IMG/VR virus record: IMGVR_UViG_3300042937_000590
Span: 1 to 40,497 of that record
Strand: one strand, 5' to 3'
Source of the DNA: a virus
Length of the DNA: 40,497 nt
Position 1 is the stretch's first letter. Each line of letters begins with the position of its first letter. Position numbers and translations under genes: made by a program. The notes beneath the pieces are model-generated. The model searched no databases. It was not told the origin of the DNA and worked only from the letters and a program-made list of their open reading frames with translations. This document shows, one piece after another, positions 22,925 to 28,640 of the stretch.

Positions 22925-23122
22925 TCAGACCTTCACTTTCGGATAGATGCCGAGCAGCGAGGCGGCGCGGCGGCAGTCGCCGAGCGTGACCGTGACGTGC
23001 CGGGGCTGCTCGTCGTCAAGATCACTGTCACCGATGGGATCGGCGGCCTTGGCGTAGGATTCGGCGAACACCGCAAGCGCGGCCTCGATCCTCTGTTCGC
23101 GGGTCATCTTGTGCTTGCTCAT
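22925..23122 (-). CDS. Hypothetical small early protein
   Basis: Protein of 65 residues; ATG 23122 lies in a TGATG overlap with the previous stop. Helical N-terminus (KMTREQRIEAALAVFAESYA), acidic centre, then a C-terminal segment LGDCRRAASLLGIYPKVKV. No known family. Confidence 0.65.
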   Translation of the reverse strand: MSKHKMTREQRIEAALAVFAESYAKAADPIGDSDLDDEQPRHVTVTLGDCRRAASLLGIYPKVKV

Positions 23123-23379
23123 CACGCGGCCTCGTCCATCAAGCCAAGGTCGGCGGCCTCGACGGCGCGCGGCTCGGCGAAGTCGGCGGCGCGGATGACG
23201 GAGTCAGCGATGGCGCGCGCTTCGTCCGGTGTGACGAGCATGGTGAACTCGGCACCGCCGATCACGCCGTTGCTGATTTTGACCGACACGAACCGGCAAT
23301 CGCCGGTGAAGCCGGTGGCGCAGAACTTCATGCCGATGCTGGCAATGTCTGCGGGGAAGTCTTGGTTGATGGTTGCCAT
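23122..23379 (-). CDS. Hypothetical early protein
   Basis: Protein of 85 residues. ATG 23379 is chosen because AGGAGG lies just upstream, although the frame is open further out. Beta-rich first part (GMKFCATGFTGDCRFVSVKI) and a helical part with TPDEARAIADSVIRAADFAE. No family recognised. Second gene of the leftward operon. Confidence 0.7.
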   Translation of the reverse strand: MATINQDFPADIASIGMKFCATGFTGDCRFVSVKISNGVIGGAEFTMLVTPDEARAIADSVIRAADFAEPRAVEAADLGLMDEAA

Positions 23380-23401
23380 GCTGTCCTCCTCCGGGCTTGG
23401 G

Positions 23402-23731
23402 TTAGGCGATGCGCTCGGCGAGCGCGTAGGCAAGGACATCGACGTCCTGAGCCTCGAGCCCGGCGCGCACATCGGCCGGGCTCGCCATGACCTTGGAGAC
23501 GCACTGGACGGCATATAGCGCTTCGTTCTTCTGACGCTCGATGGCGCCGTGCTTGTGATCCGGGTGATAGAAGATTTCCGGCTTCAAGCCGTCCTTGGGC
23601 AGGCGGCCGAGGTGGCCTGCCTTGACTGCGGCCATTAGCTCGCGGCGAACCTGAAGCGGGATGCGGGCATTGATCACTCGCGTCGCCTGCGCACGGATCA
23701 AGTCGACGTTCGGTCCGATGATGTAGTGCAT
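23402..23731 (-). CDS. First gene of leftward early operon, hypothetical
   Basis: Protein of 109 residues; ATG 23731 follows AGGAGG. The sequence MHYIIGPNVDLIRAQATRVI is followed by a helical, basic body and KPEIFYHPDHKHGAIERQKNEAL, resembling no family I know. It lies first after the promoter and operator region, so it should be among the earliest genes expressed and repressed in the lysogen. By position it compares with lambda N, but there is no Arg-rich N-terminal box to support that. Confidence 0.65.
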   Translation of the reverse strand: MHYIIGPNVDLIRAQATRVINARIPLQVRRELMAAVKAGHLGRLPKDGLKPEIFYHPDHKHGAIERQKNEALYAVQCVSKVMASPADVRAGLEAQDVDVLAYALAERIA

Positions 23732-23762
23732 TCTGTCCTCCTCCGGGTGTCCGGTGAGGAGG

Positions 23763-23791
23763 AATATGAAGACAAATTGTCTTCTTCGCAA
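23763..23791 (-). promoter_or_regulatory. Leftward early promoter candidate
   Basis: Reading the minus strand: TTGCGA (23786-23791) as -35, a 17-base spacer, CATATT (23763-23768) as -10; 4 of 6 matches each to the sigma-70 consensus. The palindromic operator 23768-23784 fills the spacer, so repressor binding would exclude RNA polymerase. Confidence 0.5.
23768..23784. promoter_or_regulatory. Repressor operator, perfect 17-bp palindrome (left)
   Basis: GAAGACAAATTGTCTTC is an exact palindrome around a central A/T and is repeated without change at 24288-24304 on the other side of the repressor gene. This is the expected form of a dimeric XRE-type repressor site. Confidence 0.8.
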
Positions 23792-23799
23792 GCAAATAA

Positions 23800-23816
23800 A
23801 AAGACAATTCGTCTTC
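23800..23816. promoter_or_regulatory. Second left operator (imperfect)
   Basis: AAAGACAATTCGTCTTC matches the 17-bp operator except for two arm positions and the centre. It lies 32 bp centre to centre from the first site, three helical turns, so two repressor dimers could bind the same face. Confidence 0.65.
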
Positions 23817-23880
23817 GCGAGAACATTTCGCGCCTGCGATGCGATGTCTTTGGGGAAACAGATACAAAATGTAGTGCCGC

Positions 23881-23919
23881 GCGGCCGGTTTTAGGCCGGG
23901 CCGCTCACGTTGTCGTGAG
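23881..23919 (-). terminator. Hairpins after repressor gene
   Basis: CTCACG-TTGT-CGTGAG (23904-23919) is a 6-bp perfect stem, and GCGGCC (23881-23886) with GGCCGC (23899-23904) forms a second nearby stem. They follow the repressor stop on the minus strand and could end its transcript. There is no T-tract. The rest of 23817-23927 has no gene I can support. Confidence 0.4.
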
Positions 23920-23927
23920 GCGGCGGC

Positions 23928-24206
23928 TTATCCCACAACGCGAAGTGTGGACGTCTTAGTCTTCGTGCGGGAGCCGGTCACAACATACTCAATAGAGGTA
24001 TGGGTGACGGATGCAAGCTGTTCGAGCTTGTGAAGGGGGAACTTTGATCGGTCTTCGTACTTTGCGTAATTGGCTTTTGACAGGCCCAGCGCCTTCGCCA
24101 TTTTGGCCTGGCTCCAGCCGAGGTCTGTGCGGAACGCCTTTAGGCGGATTCTGAACGCCTCGTAGAACGCGCGCTCTGATTCAGCGGCCGGATCGGTCGT
24201 GTCCAT
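23928..24206 (-). CDS. XRE-family repressor (CI-like, short)
   Basis: Protein of 92 residues; ATG 24206 preferred, with CGGAGA upstream, over a GTG at 24245. Helix-turn-helix of the XRE family at about residues 27-72: LGWSQAKMAKALGLSKANYAKYEDRSKFP, here in parts WSQAKMAKALGLSKANYAKY. It has no C-terminal cleavable peptidase domain as in lambda CI (236 aa), so induction would not use LexA-type self-cleavage. It is flanked on both sides by identical palindromes that sit in the divergent early promoters, which makes it the lysogeny repressor candidate. Confidence 0.78.
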   Translation of the reverse strand: MDTTDPAAESERAFYEAFRIRLKAFRTDLGWSQAKMAKALGLSKANYAKYEDRSKFPLHKLEQLASVTHTSIEYVVTGSRTKTKTSTLRVVG

Positions 24207-24249
24207 GGACCGATTGTCTCCGATTAACGCAATAGTTTCCGGCACTTAG

Positions 24250-24257
24250 TTGTCTTC
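24250..24257. promoter_or_regulatory. Operator half-site
   Basis: TTGTCTTC matches one arm of the 17-bp operator; the other arm is not conserved. It lies upstream of the repressor gene and could take part in autoregulation. Confidence 0.3.
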
Positions 24258-24280
24258 GGCGCCGGGCTGCATTTTTCCGC

Positions 24281-24309
24281 TTGAAAAGAAGACAAATTGT
24301 CTTCATTCT
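24281..24309 (+). promoter_or_regulatory. Rightward early promoter candidate
   Basis: TTGAAA (24281-24286), 17-base spacer, CATTCT (24304-24309). The -10 match is poor (3 of 6). The operator palindrome fills the spacer exactly as at the left promoter. The Cro-like ATG is only 8 bases beyond the -10, with no clear Shine-Dalgarno, so its mRNA may be nearly leaderless. Confidence 0.5.
24288..24304. promoter_or_regulatory. Repressor operator, perfect 17-bp palindrome (right)
   Basis: Exact copy of 23768-23784 (GAAGACAAATTGTCTTC), 520 bp away on the far side of the repressor gene and directly upstream of the Cro-like gene. Confidence 0.8.
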
Positions 24310-24316
24310 CACGGAC

Positions 24317-24520
24317 ATGGCAAAGCCCATTACCGACAAGAAGATCATCAACGACCTTGGTTTCGAGGCGTTGGCCGCGCTCGGGTACTCTGAGCACAAA
24401 ATCAAAAAGTGGATGCAGCGCGGCATTCCATGGAAAGAGCGCGCGAAGATTTTCGACGCCGCCAAGGCGCGCAAAGTCACGGTGCCCGCCGACTTCCTGT
24501 CCGAACGGCGTGCAGCATGA
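24317..24520 (+). CDS. Cro-like regulator
   Basis: Protein of 67 residues from ATG 24317. A small helical DNA-binding protein with DLGFEALAALGYSEHKIKKW, then RGIPWKERAKIFDAAKARK and VPADFL, a pattern common to Cro-like proteins beside phage repressors. First gene of the rightward early operon, 12 bases after the operator. It would antagonise the repressor by binding the same operators; this is inferred from position. Its stop overlaps the next small gene (ATGA). Confidence 0.65.
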   Translation: MAKPITDKKIINDLGFEALAALGYSEHKIKKWMQRGIPWKERAKIFDAAKARKVTVPADFLSERRAA

Positions 24521-24597
24521 CCCACCTCCCCGAGATCGCCGTCGTGTTCGCCTTCGCGTTTCTCATGTGGGCCTTGTTTTCGGTGGTGATGAAATGA
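24517..24597 (+). CDS. 26-residue single-TM small protein
   Basis: Frame of 26 codons with ATGA overlaps at both ends (24517 and 24594). The peptide is nearly all one membrane helix: THLPEIAVVFAFAFLMWALF then SVVMK. Small one-TM early proteins of phages often act on host membrane complexes or on superinfection. The target here is unknown. Confidence 0.6.
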   Translation: MTHLPEIAVVFAFAFLMWALFSVVMK

Positions 24598-25160
24598 GCG
24601 AGGGCCTGACGCATTTCGAGTGGCTTCAGGCCGAGAAGGCGCGGGTCCGGGCGCTCCTGTCCAAGCAGGCAAGCCCGGCGGCGCTGGCGCGGTTGCCCAA
24701 GCCGTTTGTGCCGACGATTGAGAAGTTGCCGCCGGTCGTGCTGGCGACGCGGGCGCACGCCACGAACTACAACAGGCAGGACGGCTCGCGCCGATCCGCT
24801 CAGGCCCGAGGCGCCGGTAAGGACTTCAAGCCGCGCGCTCCGGTCCCTGCCGAGCATCTGCGCGATTTGGTCGATACCGTCGCCCGCCGGTTTCGGTTGA
24901 GCGGGAAGCAAGTTTCGACCGTCACCCGCGACCGGGAAGTGATCGCCGCCCGCCATGTCGTCGTGGTCACAGTCCTTGAGATAACCGGCGCGACGCAGAC
25001 CAACCTTGCATCCGCGATGGGCGTTTCCCTCGACGTGGTGAAAAGCAGCCGCGCCTACGGCCAGTCGGTCATCAACAACTACTTCGGATACGCCGAGAAG
25101 TACGGCGCCGCGAAGGCCGACATTTACGCTCAGTGGCCGGAATACCGGAGGGCCGAATAA
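24594..25160 (+). CDS. DnaA domain IV-like DNA-binding protein
   Basis: Protein of 188 residues from ATG 24594 (ATGA overlap). Residues about 92-165 resemble the C-terminal DNA-binding domain of DnaA: LRDLVDTVARRFRLSGKQV, TRDREVIAARHVVVVTVLEI, TNLASAMGVSLDVVKSSRAY, in the same order as the DnaA helices. The AAA+ part is absent, and the DHSTV signature for DnaA-box reading is not conserved (SLDVV). It could bind DNA at the phage or host origin, or act as an early regulator. The first 85 residues are basic and probably unstructured. Confidence 0.55.
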   Translation: MSEGLTHFEWLQAEKARVRALLSKQASPAALARLPKPFVPTIEKLPPVVLATRAHATNYNRQDGSRRSAQARGAGKDFKPRAPVPAEHLRDLVDTVARRFRLSGKQVSTVTRDREVIAARHVVVVTVLEITGATQTNLASAMGVSLDVVKSSRAYGQSVINNYFGYAEKYGAAKADIYAQWPEYRRAE

Positions 25161-25375
25161 TGCCCAAGCGCGGCTGGCGTCATCCCAACGGCTACGGCAT
25201 GGCCGAGGCTCAGGCCGAGCTTGAGGAAGGCATTCACCCCGGCGTTGTTGCCTCGCGCCTTGGCGATACGGAGGAAAATGTCCGCGAGATTGCCGCTCAG
25301 CAGGGCTGGGCCATCTCGTGGAGCGGGCAGACTGCCCAGCAGATTCTCGACGCTCACGAACGAATCTACACATGA
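25160..25375 (+). CDS. Hypothetical early protein
   Basis: Protein of 71 residues; ATG 25160 overlaps the TAA of the previous gene. The centre (GVVASRLGDTEENVREIAAQQGW) has a helix-turn-helix-like look. The N-terminus is Arg/Gly/His-rich. No family recognised. Confidence 0.6.
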   Translation: MPKRGWRHPNGYGMAEAQAELEEGIHPGVVASRLGDTEENVREIAAQQGWAISWSGQTAQQILDAHERIYT

Positions 25376-25380
25376 GCGGC

Positions 25381-25647
25381 TCACTTTCCCCCGCTGGCCT
25401 GCATAGCTTTCCGAACAGGTCCAGCACTGGCCGCGCGTTGAATTGGGTCACGCGCGGCCAGTCCCTTTGCAACCCCGACCGCGCTGGCTCCTCCCGTCAG
25501 CACCTCCTTGACGGTCGGCAACCTAGAGGCGGCGTCTTGGGGCGTCGCCTCCCCTTTCCTCTGCGCAGCGAGCTTGCCGGCGACCCTGCGCAGGACTTCA
25601 CCAAGTCGTTCGGTTCGGTAGCTCCTTCGATCTTCGGCGTTCGTCAT
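25381..25647 (-). CDS. Possible antisense protein in rightward operon
   Basis: Minus-strand frame of 88 codons filling the only sizeable gap (25376-25669) of the rightward early operon. The sequence (TNAEDRRSYRTERLGEVLRR, later EVLTGGASAVGVAKGLAA) looks protein-like, but there is no clear Shine-Dalgarno before ATG 25647. Its 3' part contains the strong inverted repeat 25426-25462. It may be a real moron or chance. Confidence 0.35.
   Translation of the reverse strand: MTNAEDRRSYRTERLGEVLRRVAGKLAAQRKGEATPQDAASRLPTVKEVLTGGASAVGVAKGLAARDPIQRAASAGPVRKAMQASGGK
25426..25462. terminator. Strong 12-bp inverted repeat in early operon gap
   Basis: ACTGGCCGCGCG (25426-25437) pairs perfectly with CGCGCGGCCAGT (25451-25462), loop 13 bases. 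Located 50 bases after the stop of 25160-25375 and 200 bases before the next plus-strand gene. It could be a terminator or attenuator dividing the rightward early operon, or a protein-binding palindrome. No T-run on either strand. Confidence 0.5.
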
Positions 25648-25669
25648 GAACGTCAACGTAGGAGCGAAA

Positions 25670-26071
25670 ATGTCCGGTTTCCCGAACAAGCCTTCCAAGC
25701 ATCAGGAGATGTCTGCCGTGAGCGCGACCGTTAGAGCGCGTGACATGCTTTGCGACCTGTCCGGCCCGCGTGGGTGGAACGACACGCGCGAGTCATGGCT
25801 GGCACGCGGCGCACGAAAGGCGGGCCTGTCTGCCCGTCGCGCCCGTGCGCTGTTTTACGCCGAACCCATCCGCCTCAGCGCGGACGAATATCTAGCAATC
25901 GAGAAAGCATATGAAATTGCTCGCGACTCTCTGGCGACGATATCAGCACTGGCGCGCGATGCGGATGCTAAGGCGGGTTGTGCGCCTGAAGGACGAGGCC
26001 GAGCAGCTATACGCGACGGCGAACCGGCTGTTGAGACGGAATGTCCGTTCCCCGCTTCCCCTGTTCGATAG
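25670..26071 (+). CDS. Hypothetical early protein, HTH-like
   Basis: Protein of 133 residues; ATG 25670 chosen for its AGGAG. N-terminal half resembles a small DNA-binding protein: ARDMLCDLSGPRGWNDTRES, WLARGARKAGLSARRARALF, EPIRLSADEYLAIEKAYEIA. The last 35 residues lose this look, and the gene at 25911 runs through the same DNA in another frame. The true C-terminus may be affected by a frameshift, or the overlap is real. Confidence 0.65.
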   Translation: MSGFPNKPSKHQEMSAVSATVRARDMLCDLSGPRGWNDTRESWLARGARKAGLSARRARALFYAEPIRLSADEYLAIEKAYEIARDSLATISALARDADAKAGCAPEGRGRAAIRDGEPAVETECPFPASPVR

Positions 26072-26087
26072 GGAGCCGCGCTCATGA
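25911..26087 (+). CDS. 58-residue basic helical protein, overlapping frame
   Basis: Frame of 58 codons from ATG 25911 to TGA at 26085-26087, which overlaps the next start (ATGA). Strongly basic and helical: KLLATLWRRYQHWRAMRMLR, then RVVRLKDEAEQLYATANRLL. It overlaps the 3' 160 bases of the previous gene, an unusual amount for this genome. The coupling and coherent helix pattern favour it as real. Confidence 0.5.
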   Translation: MKLLATLWRRYQHWRAMRMLRRVVRLKDEAEQLYATANRLLRRNVRSPLPLFDREPRS

Positions 26088-26287
26088 ACCGCCCCGCCGA
26101 CATTCTTCGCGCTGAGGCGGTTCGCCTCTTGGAAGCCGAGAAGGCCGCTCCAGGCACACCCGCCGGCAAGCGCTGGTTCACGCGCAAGCAACTGTTCGAG
26201 CGTGCCGAGCATCTTGGCTTCGACGCCAGAACGGAAGCCAGCGCCCGCGTGGACGAGGCTTTGACACAAGCGGGGACGACGCCATGA
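26084..26287 (+). CDS. Hypothetical early protein
   Basis: Protein of 67 residues with ATGA overlaps at both ends. Helical: RPADILRAEAVRLLEAEKAA, then GKRWFTRKQLFERAEHLGFD. No family recognised. It may have a small winged-helix-like segment. Confidence 0.6.
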   Translation: MNRPADILRAEAVRLLEAEKAAPGTPAGKRWFTRKQLFERAEHLGFDARTEASARVDEALTQAGTTP

Positions 26288-26814
26288 CCATCGGACACAA
26301 CACAGGCGATAACCGCCTGAAGTCATTAGCCGACCGCATCGAACGCCTGATGGACGAGCGCGACGGCATCCAGTCGGATATTCGCGACATCTACACGGAA
26401 GCCAAGAGCGCCGGCTATGTCCCGAAGGTCCTCCGGAAGGCCATCACGCGCAAGCGCATGGACCCGGACAAGCGGAGCGAAGAGGACATGATACTAGACT
26501 TGTACGAGGACGCGCTGAGCCCTTCCATGCGCCGCGCGGTTGCGATGGCGAAGTCTGGCGCGACCTCGCGCGAGATTGAGACGGAAACCGGGATCGACCA
26601 TGCCACGGTCGCGCGGTCCGTCTCACTAAATAAAAAATCTGAGACAGAGATTGCGGCCCCGCAGGGTTTGTCCTTGCCCACGGCACCGCAGGCAGTTGGC
26701 GTTGCCGCGCCAACTACCGCGCCAGCCTCGCGAAATGGCGGGGTAGAGGTTGGCAATTATTCCGACGACGACATGCCAGACCAGCCCGCATTCCTGCGGA
26801 GGGGTGCAGCATGA
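26284..26814 (+). CDS. GapR-family (DUF2312) protein with C-terminal HTH extension
   Basis: Protein of 176 residues. Residues 9-77 match the GapR/DUF2312 pattern of alphaproteobacteria: NRLKSLADRIERLMDERDGI, QSDIRDIYTEAKSAGYVPKV, LRKAITRKRMDPDKRSEED. Caulobacter GapR (about 90 aa) binds overtwisted DNA ahead of forks and stimulates topoisomerases. Here the domain is followed by a helix-turn-helix-like segment at about 86-113 (VAMAKSGATSREIETETGID, HATVARS) and a low-complexity tail. The phage protein might help its own replication or interfere with the host GapR; both are inference. Placed in the replication operon. Confidence 0.82.
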   Translation: MTIGHNTGDNRLKSLADRIERLMDERDGIQSDIRDIYTEAKSAGYVPKVLRKAITRKRMDPDKRSEEDMILDLYEDALSPSMRRAVAMAKSGATSREIETETGIDHATVARSVSLNKKSETEIAAPQGLSLPTAPQAVGVAAPTTAPASRNGGVEVGNYSDDDMPDQPAFLRRGAA

Positions 26815-26954
26815 CCATCCGCGAAGCCGAGGCAGAGGTGCGGAAGATGCGTAGATGGAAGCGCAAGGCGGGACCCGGCTTCCGCCAGAAGGCAGACGCC
26901 GCCCTGAGAGAGGCGGTCAAGGCTGCCCTCATTGCCGCCGCGAAGGGGCGATAG
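26811..26954 (+). CDS. 47-residue basic protein
   Basis: Frame of 47 codons from ATG 26811 (ATGA overlap with the GapR-like stop) to TAG 26952-26954; the next ATG follows at once. Very basic and helical: REAEAEVRKMRRWKRKAGPG, FRQKADAALREAVKAALIAA. Could bind nucleic acid. No family recognised. Confidence 0.6.
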   Translation: MTIREAEAEVRKMRRWKRKAGPGFRQKADAALREAVKAALIAAAKGR

Positions 26955-27365
26955 ATGGCGCGCAAGCGACCCGAGCAGGCTTTGCAGATCGCCCTGGCGA
27001 AGTACCTGAAGCACGCCCTTCGCGCGCCGACGTACTGGACCAGCGTTGACGCGGGCGCAGGGAAGATGACGGCGGCATCGGCCGGGCTCCGCAAGGCGCG
27101 CGGCGTCAAGGCGGGTTTCCCCGACGTGCTGGTCATGCACCCGCTGGGCCTCAACACGCTTGTCGTCGGCATCGAGTTGAAGGCGAAGAAGGGCCGACTG
27201 TCGGATGCACAGGCCGCGACCTGCGAGGCCCTGTGGGCGGCAAACGCGCGGTACGTCGAGTGCCGTTCGCTGGAGGAAGTGCAGCGGTGCCTGGAGCGCG
27301 CTGGCGTCCCCCTGCACGGCTATGTCGCTGGCACGCGACCATCAGAGCAGGAGAGGGCGGCGTAG
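26955..27365 (+). CDS. VRR-NUC domain nuclease
   Basis: Protein of 136 residues. PD-(D/E)xK core of the VRR-NUC type: G54-F-P-D57 (KAGFPDVLVMH), then I73-E74-L-K76 (VVGIELKAKKGRLSDAQ). Residues D57, E74 and K76 are the expected metal-binding and catalytic set. Single-domain VRR-NUC proteins of phages act as structure-specific nucleases, probably resolving branched DNA during replication or before packaging. Position among replication genes agrees. Confidence 0.85.
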   Translation: MARKRPEQALQIALAKYLKHALRAPTYWTSVDAGAGKMTAASAGLRKARGVKAGFPDVLVMHPLGLNTLVVGIELKAKKGRLSDAQAATCEALWAANARYVECRSLEEVQRCLERAGVPLHGYVAGTRPSEQERAA

Positions 27366-27367
27366 CC

Positions 27368-27508
27368 ATGACCCGAACACCTGAAGAACGGCGCAGGGTC
27401 TATGGCGGGCGAATAGGAAGGCATCCTCGCCACGCTTGGGATAAGCGGCAAACCGCAATCTTTGCGCTGGTATCCCCCTCCCATCCGGTTGCAGAGAATA
27501 GTCGATGA
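27368..27508 (+). CDS. 46-residue small early protein
   Basis: Frame of 46 codons from ATG 27368, two bases after the previous stop, to a TGA overlapping the next start (ATGA). Arg- and His-rich N-terminus (TRTPEERRRVYGGRIGRHPR). No family recognised. Confidence 0.45.
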   Translation: MTRTPEERRRVYGGRIGRHPRHAWDKRQTAIFALVSPSHPVAENSR

Positions 27509-27921
27509 GAATCACGAACGGACAACTCGCCGCCGTGTACGGCCTCCGATTGATCGGCGTCCCGCTGACGGACTGCTGCAAGATCGCTGGGACGCCGTAC
27601 AAGAGGACCATCGAGTACCTGCCGCTGGAGTGGCGCGATAAGGTCCGTCCGCGCCCCACATGGACCTACGAGCGCCTGTGCGCCATGCGCCGCGACTACA
27701 TCAATCCGCACCTGCAGACGTGGCAGGTTGCCATCCGGCACCACACCACGCGCGACACTGTCCGGAAGCTTGCCCAGCGCGAAGGCTGGCCGCCCAAGAA
27801 GATCGGCCGGCCGAAGGGCAGGGGTAAGCGGAAGATCGTCGCCAAGCTCATCAACCGGGGGATGAGCCGGGAGCAGGCGCTCTACACGACCTTGGAAGCT
27901 GCACTGGAGGCCAGAGTATGA
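27505..27921 (+). CDS. Hypothetical basic DNA-binding-like protein
   Basis: Protein of 138 residues, ATGA overlap at both ends. Two possible helix-turn-helix regions: near the N-terminus (GQLAAVYGLRLIGVPLTDCC) and at about 80-95 (TTRDTVRKLAQREGWPPKKI). A Lys/Arg/Gly-rich stretch follows. Probably a regulator or replication accessory protein; no family recognised. Confidence 0.6.
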   Translation: MRITNGQLAAVYGLRLIGVPLTDCCKIAGTPYKRTIEYLPLEWRDKVRPRPTWTYERLCAMRRDYINPHLQTWQVAIRHHTTRDTVRKLAQREGWPPKKIGRPKGRGKRKIVAKLINRGMSREQALYTTLEAALEARV

Positions 27922-28640
27922 GTGTCCGCGCTCTTTCTTGGTCCTTCGCCTTGCCGCTGCAGGACATGGCCGCCAAGGGCGTCCTGCACGCGCTGGCGGA
28001 CCATGCGGACGAGGATTTGAAGTGCTGGCCGTCGCTGGCCCGCATCGCCCTGTTCGTAGGGTGTAGCGAGAACACCGCGCGCCGTGCCCTGCAAAGGGTC
28101 GAAGCGATGGGGATCATCAGCCGGGAAACGCGGCCAGGTCAAAGCGACATGTACCGGCTCAATGCAGACTTTGACCCCTCCCAAATTGACACCCCTACCA
28201 AATCGGCACCCCTCCCAACGAAGACGCCACCCCTCCCACGGTGGGACCCCACCCCTCCCAAATTGGTAGGGGACCCCTCCCACGGTGGGACCCGAACCGT
28301 CAATGAACCATCAAAGAACCGTCAACTAACCGTCAGGGGCGACGCCAATGCAAAACCACACCGACTCCCAGCGGACTGGCAGCCCTCGCAGGATTGCCGA
28401 GAGTTTGCCTCCGATCTCGGACTTGATGCGGACGCAACCGCCGAGGCATTCATCGACTATTGGACCGGAAAAGGCGCGGGCACAAAGCGAACAGACTGGG
28501 CTCGCACTTGGAGAGTCTGGTGCCGCCGAGAGACCGCTCGGCCGATGGGTAAAGGATCAGTTGGGCGGCTTCAATCTACCCGAGGCAACGATGCGTTCTA
28601 TCAGCAGCTCGCTGACATCGCACGTCGCGCCGACGACTAG
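27918..28640 (+). CDS. Replication initiator-like protein (lambda O type layout)
   Basis: Protein of 240 residues. Winged helix-turn-helix at about 15-80 (MAAKGVLHALADHADEDLKC, SLARIALFVGCSENTARRAL, QRVEAMGIISRE), as in phage replication initiators. A Pro/Thr-rich linker at 86-140 is encoded by the iteron block 28174-28337. The C-terminal domain (WQPSQDCREFASDLGLDADA, FIDYWTGKG, WARTWRVWCRR) resembles the end of phage replisome organisers. Having origin repeats within the initiator gene is the lambda O arrangement. It would bind the iterons and recruit the helicase loader. The stop lies inside the next gene's start region. Confidence 0.78.
   Translation: MSVRALSWSFALPLQDMAAKGVLHALADHADEDLKCWPSLARIALFVGCSENTARRALQRVEAMGIISRETRPGQSDMYRLNADFDPSQIDTPTKSAPLPTKTPPLPRWDPTPPKLVGDPSHGGTRTVNEPSKNRQLTVRGDANAKPHRLPADWQPSQDCREFASDLGLDADATAEAFIDYWTGKGAGTKRTDWARTWRVWCRRETARPMGKGSVGRLQSTRGNDAFYQQLADIARRADD
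28174..28337 (+). repeat. Candidate replication origin: two sets of iterons inside the initiator gene
   Basis: Set 1: six direct copies of ACCCCTCCCA (one is ACCCCTACCA), starting at 28174, 28191, 28208, 28229, 28251 and 28273, spaced 17, 17, 21, 22 and 22 bp. Between them lie two copies of the palindrome TCCCACGGTGGGA (28234-28246, 28278-28290) and one inverted iteron TTGGTAGGGG (28263-28272). Set 2: four 11-bp direct repeats of RAACCRTCAA type starting at 28294, 28305, 28316 and 28327 in an AT-richer stretch. The order iterons, then AT-rich repeats is typical of lambdoid origins. Confidence 0.75.

Noticed and set aside
24477-25472. Minus-strand open frame of 331 codons
   Set aside because: Covers the Cro-like, small TM and DnaA-like genes, which are coupled to each other on the plus strand; the antisense product looks random.
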